Positions 51,551 through 55,423 of a stretch of DNA of 55,423 nt are shown here, piece by piece (the first letter of the stretch is position 1; every line of letters begins with the position of its first letter). Origin of the DNA: Candidatus Nanopelagicales bacterium (lineage in GTDB: Bacteria > Actinomycetota > Actinomycetes > S36-B12); contig JAFMDS010000009.1 of assembly GCA_017857175.1 (NCBI GenBank), positions 1-55,423 on the forward strand. The letters run 5' to 3'. A program made the translations under genes and the position numbers. The notes below the pieces were generated by a model. It did no database searches. It saw only the letters and a program-made list of their open reading frames with translations, and was not told where the DNA came from.

Positions 51551-54522
51551 GCCGTTGCAGCACCCTCATCCGTTGCCACATCTGCTGGCGCTTCATCAAC
51601 TGCTGTTGGTTGAGGATTCAAAATCGCCTCCGCCGCCGCAATTTGTTGCAGGGCCCGCTCGAGTCGATCCTGCGCTGCCCCATAAGCCGCGAAGTCACCC
51701 TCGGCAAGAGCCGCCTGACCATCGGAATACGCCTGCTGGGCCGCGTCAATGGCTTGGGCCAGAGCAACAATTGGATCGGCAGACGTTGGCTGGTCAGGTG
51801 CTGGGATCGTTTCACCCGTGTCGGGGTCAACAGTGGTGCCATCGCCCAGGTTCACGTCAGGCAGTGAATCCGGCAGAGCAGCAGGGTTCGTACTGAGCAC
51901 CTTGGCGAGCGCAGTTGAGAGGTTATCCTCGAGAGCGACGTTGGCACCGTAACCCGCAAGAACTTTTCGCAGCAACGGATAGCCATCAGCTGCAGCGCGG
52001 ATGTACACCGGCTCCACGTAGAGCAGTCCGCCGTTGAATGGCAATGAGAGCAGGTTGCCGAGTTCCACTTCAGATCCACCGCGTCGCAGGAGTGACAACT
52101 GCGAACTCACGGTGGGGTCCGACTCGAAGTTGTTCTGAACCTGTTGCGGTCCGGGGATTGTCGTGTTGCTGGGCAACTGCAGAACTTCAATTTTTCCGTA
52201 GTTGTCCCCTGGATCTGAACTCACTGCCATGAAGGCTGCGAGAGTTTGCCGTCGCTGCGGCGCAAATGTCGTGGTGAGTGAGAACTCTGTCGCGCTCTGA
52301 CCTGGCATCTGAAGGGTTAGATAATAAGGCGGCTGGAACACCTGAGCAGGTGAAACCGTTGGATCAAAGGGAACGATCCATACGTCCGTACCGTTGTAAA
52401 ATGTAACTGCATCTGTCACGTGATAGCGGCTCATGATGTTGCGCTGTACCTTGAAAATGTCCTGGGGATAACGAACATGCTCAACAATGTCCATGGGCAT
52501 TTTGCTACGCGGTTCAACAACGTCGGGGAATGCTTTCATCCAAGTTTGCAGGACAGGATCTGATTCATCCCATGCATAAAGTGTGACCGATCCCTCGTAG
52601 GCATCGACTACAGCTTTAACCGAATTTCGCATGTAGTTGACCTGATCGCGAGGTAAGAGCCCAGATTGAATGACTCGGGTACTAATCGAGTCGCTCGTGG
52701 CGTCAGCCAATGACACGCGACTTGAATATGGATACTCATTGGACAAGGTGTAGCCGTCGACGATCCATTGGATCCGGCCATTGGCCACGACAGGGTAAGG
52801 ATCCTGATCCAGCGTCAGCCAGGGGGCTACTTTCTCAACTCTGGTGAGTGGGTTGCGGTCCCACATGATCTGCGAATCCTGGTTCACCAAATCCGAGAGT
52901 AAAATATTTGAGTCTTGGAATTTAGTCGCAAACAAGAGTTTGCCAAACAGCGAACCCATGGGCACGCCACCCTTGCCTTCATAGGTATTCGTCGCCTGCC
53001 CCGTTGGGTTGGCGTCATCGGGATAGTCAAGTTCAACGGCTGGCGTTCCCTTGGGAGCTCCAACTATGGAATAAGGCGGGCTGAGTTCACCAAAATAAAC
53101 GCGGGGTTGGGTCACTTCAAGTTCGCCGACGGGTGGGATGTCCGATGCAAAGAAATCAGGTGCGCCATTGCTCAAGGCAGTGTTGTCAAATGCACTGACA
53201 AAGCCATAGCCATGCGTGTACACGGCTTTGTCATTGGTCCAGTTGCGCTGGCCATCGGGGATACCTGCAAGGTTGATTTCGCGCACGGCAACAACGGCAC
53301 CCCGCCGACCTTGCGGCAAGTCATAGCGGTCCACGTCAAGGGTGTTGTTGAAGGAGTAGTAACCACGGATTTGCTGCAGTTGGTTGTATGTGGGCGAAAC
53401 GATCGCGGGATCAATCAAGCGAATGTTGTTCAACGTGCCTGCACTCGCCTGCAATGTCTCCGCCGTTGGTGGCGAAACCGTACCTTCGTAATCGGAGATG
53501 ACTGCATCCTGGATTCCGTAGGCATCCCGACTCGCATCAATGTTGCGCTGGATATATGGCTCTTCGCGCACCAATTCACTAGGACGCACCTGGAATTGCT
53601 GGACCACAAGTGGGTAGAGCCCACCAATGACAATCGAGGTAACAATCATCAGGCCTGCGCCAATGGTCGGGATGACCCAGTGGCGTCGGAAGATATTGAA
53701 TATGAACAGCGCAGCCACAATGACGGCCACGAACACCAAAATATTGAGTGCCGGGAGCACGGCATAAACATCCGTGTACTTCAACCCGGTGAACCCTGAG
53801 ACCAGGTTCTCGCTCTTGGTCACCAGCCCAAAGCGATCAAGGTAGTACGCAATCGCCTTGAGCAACAGGAATACAGCAATCAACGCAGAGAGTTGTGCTT
53901 GGGCCGCCCTCGTTGCACGATCGCCTCTGGGCTGAAGACGCAGGCCTCCATAGATGTAGTGAACAGCCGTCACAATCAAGATTGCCAAAATCACCAAGGT
54001 GAATGCGAACCCAAGAACAAAACGTATGAATGGAAGCTCAAATGTGTAGAAAGAGAGGTCGAGACCAAATTGCGGGTCCACCTGATTAAACGGCGTTGAG
54101 TTCTTCCACAGTAAATACGTACCGTACTCGCCTGATCCGGCCAGGCCCGCGAAAAACGACAAAATCAAAACGATGGCAAGTGCGATCCATCTGCGGTAGG
54201 GCTCGATCCCAATTCGGTATCGCTCAAGGCTCGCCTGCTCGGGGGTTGCGCCCACAAACTCGGGGCGCGTTCGAAACGCGATCCACATGGCCAATGACGA
54301 CACAATTGCCATGGCCACGAACAAGACCGCGAACATGCCCATTCGAGTAAATAGGGCAATGGAGAACACCTGGGTCTTACCCACAGAATCAAACCACATG
54401 AACTCGGTGTAAAAACCCGTGAAAATCACAAAGGCAATGACAATGACTGCCAAGACAATGATCGTGGGGAGAAGAATGCCACCCTTGCGGCGAGGCTCGA
54501 TATCAGGAGTCATAGAGGTCAC
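51547..54522 (-). CDS. UPF0182 family large membrane protein
   Basis: 991 residues. Seven hydrophobic helices lie in the first 330 residues, then a large extracytoplasmic domain (about 340-880) and an Ala/Asp/Gln-rich tail (about 890-991) with a helical run. This matches actinobacterial UPF0182, whose function is unknown. GTG start with TAAGTT six bases upstream; an ATG three codons later is an alternative. It is 14 bases downstream of the Lon-like protease gene. Confidence 0.92.
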   Translation of the reverse strand: MTSMTPDIEPRRKGGILLPTIIVLAVIVIAFVIFTGFYTEFMWFDSVGKTQVFSIALFTRMGMFAVLFVAMAIVSSLAMWIAFRTRPEFVGATPEQASLERYRIGIEPYRRWIALAIVLILSFFAGLAGSGEYGTYLLWKNSTPFNQVDPQFGLDLSFYTFELPFIRFVLGFAFTLVILAILIVTAVHYIYGGLRLQPRGDRATRAAQAQLSALIAVFLLLKAIAYYLDRFGLVTKSENLVSGFTGLKYTDVYAVLPALNILVFVAVIVAALFIFNIFRRHWVIPTIGAGLMIVTSIVIGGLYPLVVQQFQVRPSELVREEPYIQRNIDASRDAYGIQDAVISDYEGTVSPPTAETLQASAGTLNNIRLIDPAIVSPTYNQLQQIRGYYSFNNTLDVDRYDLPQGRRGAVVAVREINLAGIPDGQRNWTNDKAVYTHGYGFVSAFDNTALSNGAPDFFASDIPPVGELEVTQPRVYFGELSPPYSIVGAPKGTPAVELDYPDDANPTGQATNTYEGKGGVPMGSLFGKLLFATKFQDSNILLSDLVNQDSQIMWDRNPLTRVEKVAPWLTLDQDPYPVVANGRIQWIVDGYTLSNEYPYSSRVSLADATSDSISTRVIQSGLLPRDQVNYMRNSVKAVVDAYEGSVTLYAWDESDPVLQTWMKAFPDVVEPRSKMPMDIVEHVRYPQDIFKVQRNIMSRYHVTDAVTFYNGTDVWIVPFDPTVSPAQVFQPPYYLTLQMPGQSATEFSLTTTFAPQRRQTLAAFMAVSSDPGDNYGKIEVLQLPSNTTIPGPQQVQNNFESDPTVSSQLSLLRRGGSEVELGNLLSLPFNGGLLYVEPVYIRAAADGYPLLRKVLAGYGANVALEDNLSTALAKVLSTNPAALPDSLPDVNLGDGTTVDPDTGETIPAPDQPTSADPIVALAQAIDAAQQAYSDGQAALAEGDFAAYGAAQDRLERALQQIAAAEAILNPQPTAVDEAPADVATDEGAATA

Positions 54523-54528
54523 AGGAAC

Positions 54529-54534
54529 AACTTA
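54529..54534 (-). promoter_or_regulatory. -10 box of leaderless promoter for the UPF0182 gene
   Basis: TAAGTT on the minus strand, spacer GTTCCT, then GTG at 54522. Confidence 0.45.
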
Positions 54535-54536
54535 CG

Positions 54537-55423
54537 TCAACTTGCTGGACAATTCCCAACCGGTAGACCCGCTGCCCAGTGACCGAGTTCGCCAATTGCC
54601 TCAGAAAGGGTCGAAACCGGGACAACCGTGAGGCCATCGGGGATATACCCCTGCGCCTCGGCACAGTGTTGCGCCGGCATGAGAAACAACTCGGCCCCGT
54701 CGGCGCGGGCGCCGGCCAACTTCTGGCGGATACCGCCAATGGGCCCGACGGATCCGTCTGGCGTGATGGTCCCTGTTCCTGCCACAGATTTTCCATCGGT
54801 CAAATCTGTCGGCGTCAATTTATCGACGATTCCCGTGGCAAAAATCAATCCAGCACTTGGCCCCCCGACATCGGTCAAGGTGAAATCAATATCAAAATCA
54901 GCCGAGTACAGCTCGCCGACCGAGATACCGATAAAAGGCATTCCAGGGTTATCGGGGTTCTCCTCAGAGGCCACAATGATTTGTTCATCCTGCGCCGCAC
55001 GGCGGATATCGAATTTGAACTCCGTGCCCACGGGCGCGCTTTGAACCGCAGACACAACATCACCAGGAACTTTTACCGGTTCACCATTCACCGCAAGAAT
55101 TTCATCGCGTGGCTGAAAAATGCCATCGGCTGGGGCATCCACGACTACCGCCGTTGCGACTATTTCAGTCTGTATTGGCAACTCCAGGAAATTCAAAGCC
55201 GCGGCAATGGCATCGGATTCAGATGTGCTGAACATGGCAGCATTGCGTGCTTTAACCTGCTCGCCGCTGATGTCGTCGGGATAAATGAGTTCACGGGGAA
55301 CGACTGCATCAGCCGCGTTGAACCACGAACCAACAGCGTCAAAAAATGTTAATCCTCCCCGCGGGCCCCCTGACTCCCTGACCGTGGTCATGTTGAGAGT
55401 TCCCGAAGTGGGAAAAGTCTCGG
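54537..55423 (-). CDS. PDZ/Lon-like (S16) protease, YlbL type, 5' truncated
   Basis: 295 codons to the right edge; the start lies outside the window. The reading frame is open through ETFPTSGTLNMTTV, typical of the family after its membrane anchor. A PDZ domain (ILAVNGEPVKVPGDV) precedes the S16 protease domain with Ser in GGPSAGLIFATG and Lys in GGIRQKLAGAR. This is the YlbL-type membrane-anchored serine protease adjacent to UPF0182 in actinobacteria. Its internal ATG at 55391 is not the start. Confidence 0.9.
   Translation of the reverse strand, partial: ETFPTSGTLNMTTVRESGGPRGGLTFFDAVGSWFNAADAVVPRELIYPDDISGEQVKARNAAMFSTSESDAIAAALNFLELPIQTEIVATAVVVDAPADGIFQPRDEILAVNGEPVKVPGDVVSAVQSAPVGTEFKFDIRRAAQDEQIIVASEENPDNPGMPFIGISVGELYSADFDIDFTLTDVGGPSAGLIFATGIVDKLTPTDLTDGKSVAGTGTITPDGSVGPIGGIRQKLAGARADGAELFLMPAQHCAEAQGYIPDGLTVVPVSTLSEAIGELGHWAAGLPVGNCPAS

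Noticed and set aside
52915-53799. 294-codon open frame on the plus strand inside UPF0182
   Set aside because: It lies entirely antisense to a well-supported gene, has no recognisable domain and shows the skewed composition of a shadow frame.
54579-55352. 257-codon plus-strand frame inside the Lon-like protease gene
   Set aside because: Antisense shadow of a conserved protease with intact catalytic motifs.

Overview
This window looks like chromosomal DNA from an actinomycete (Actinomycetota) of only moderate GC, roughly half by eye. Lineage markers are the fused 2-oxoglutarate dehydrogenase Kgd, WhiB1, the PdtaS histidine kinase, a UsfX/SigF pair, an FbiC F420-biosynthesis fusion, UPF0182 and a TB7.3-type biotinylated protein. 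From memory of the family layouts, the block at about 20.7-29.6 kb (membrane protein, diacylglycerol kinase, whiB1, pdtaS, TB7.3, SRAP, aroA, rsgA) keeps the gene order of the Mycobacterium tuberculosis Rv3217c-Rv3228 region. Several genes (Ni-SOD, AlkB-rubredoxin, E. coli-type ArgG) would fit a planktonic aquatic actinobacterium, but the exact taxon is not determinable here.

Layout. 0-1.7 kb: the 5' part of tgt and a lone polyamine-type binding lipoprotein. 1.7-6.3 kb: a minus-strand operon oleA-oleBC-oleD for head-to-head condensation of fatty acyl-CoAs into long-chain internal olefins. 6.3-14.3 kb: a secreted peptidase, a PAC2 protein, a Lys/Ala-tailed membrane protein, a P-loop GTPase, a lytic transglycosylase, a thioesterase, an L,D-transpeptidase and an SDR. 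14.3-20.7 kb: kgd, the divergent sodX/sodN nickel superoxide dismutase pair, a GNAT enzyme, and an anti-sigma/sigma-F module. 20.7-30.9 kb: the conserved WhiB1-PdtaS-AroA-RsgA block plus HisN, an acetolactate-synthase-like enzyme and a CBS protein. 30.9-34.6 kb: a P450 translationally coupled to fbiC, with a 16-bp tandem repeat across the P450 stop codon. 34.7-36.7 kb: a persulfide dioxygenase/rhodanese operon behind a CsoR/CstR-type palindrome. 36.7-44.2 kb: xth, an MDR reductase, argG, alkB-rubredoxin, a glutathione-peroxidase-like protein, acetolactate decarboxylase, DUF1905 and CDGSH proteins. 44.2-50.4 kb: a four-gene minus-strand operon for an NHLP-type double ABC exporter (HlyD adaptor, C39-domain ABC subunit, second ABC subunit) ending in a family 3 solute-binding lipoprotein. 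50.4-55.4 kb: two features around an initiator tRNA, then a methyltransferase, UPF0182 and a 5'-truncated PDZ/Lon-like protease.

Two themes stand out. First, the exporter operon has a C39 domain that has lost its catalytic cysteine (ECG became EMG), no recognisable precursor peptide beside it, an appended solute-binding protein, and a perfect 7-6-7 inverted repeat at its promoter. This is the best candidate for an unusual system here. Second, leaderless expression is pervasive: 17 genes have a TANNNT hexamer exactly six bases before the start codon, which fixes several starts (for example the SRAP start that places Cys at position 2) and reveals a face-to-face promoter whose two -10 boxes overlap (pdtaS and the acetolactate-synthase-like gene).

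The window also combines hydrocarbon synthesis (Ole), hydrocarbon oxidation (AlkB, perhaps the P450) and sulfur/oxygen stress functions (Ni-SOD, persulfide dioxygenase, peroxidase). No CRISPR array, transposase or phage gene was seen.
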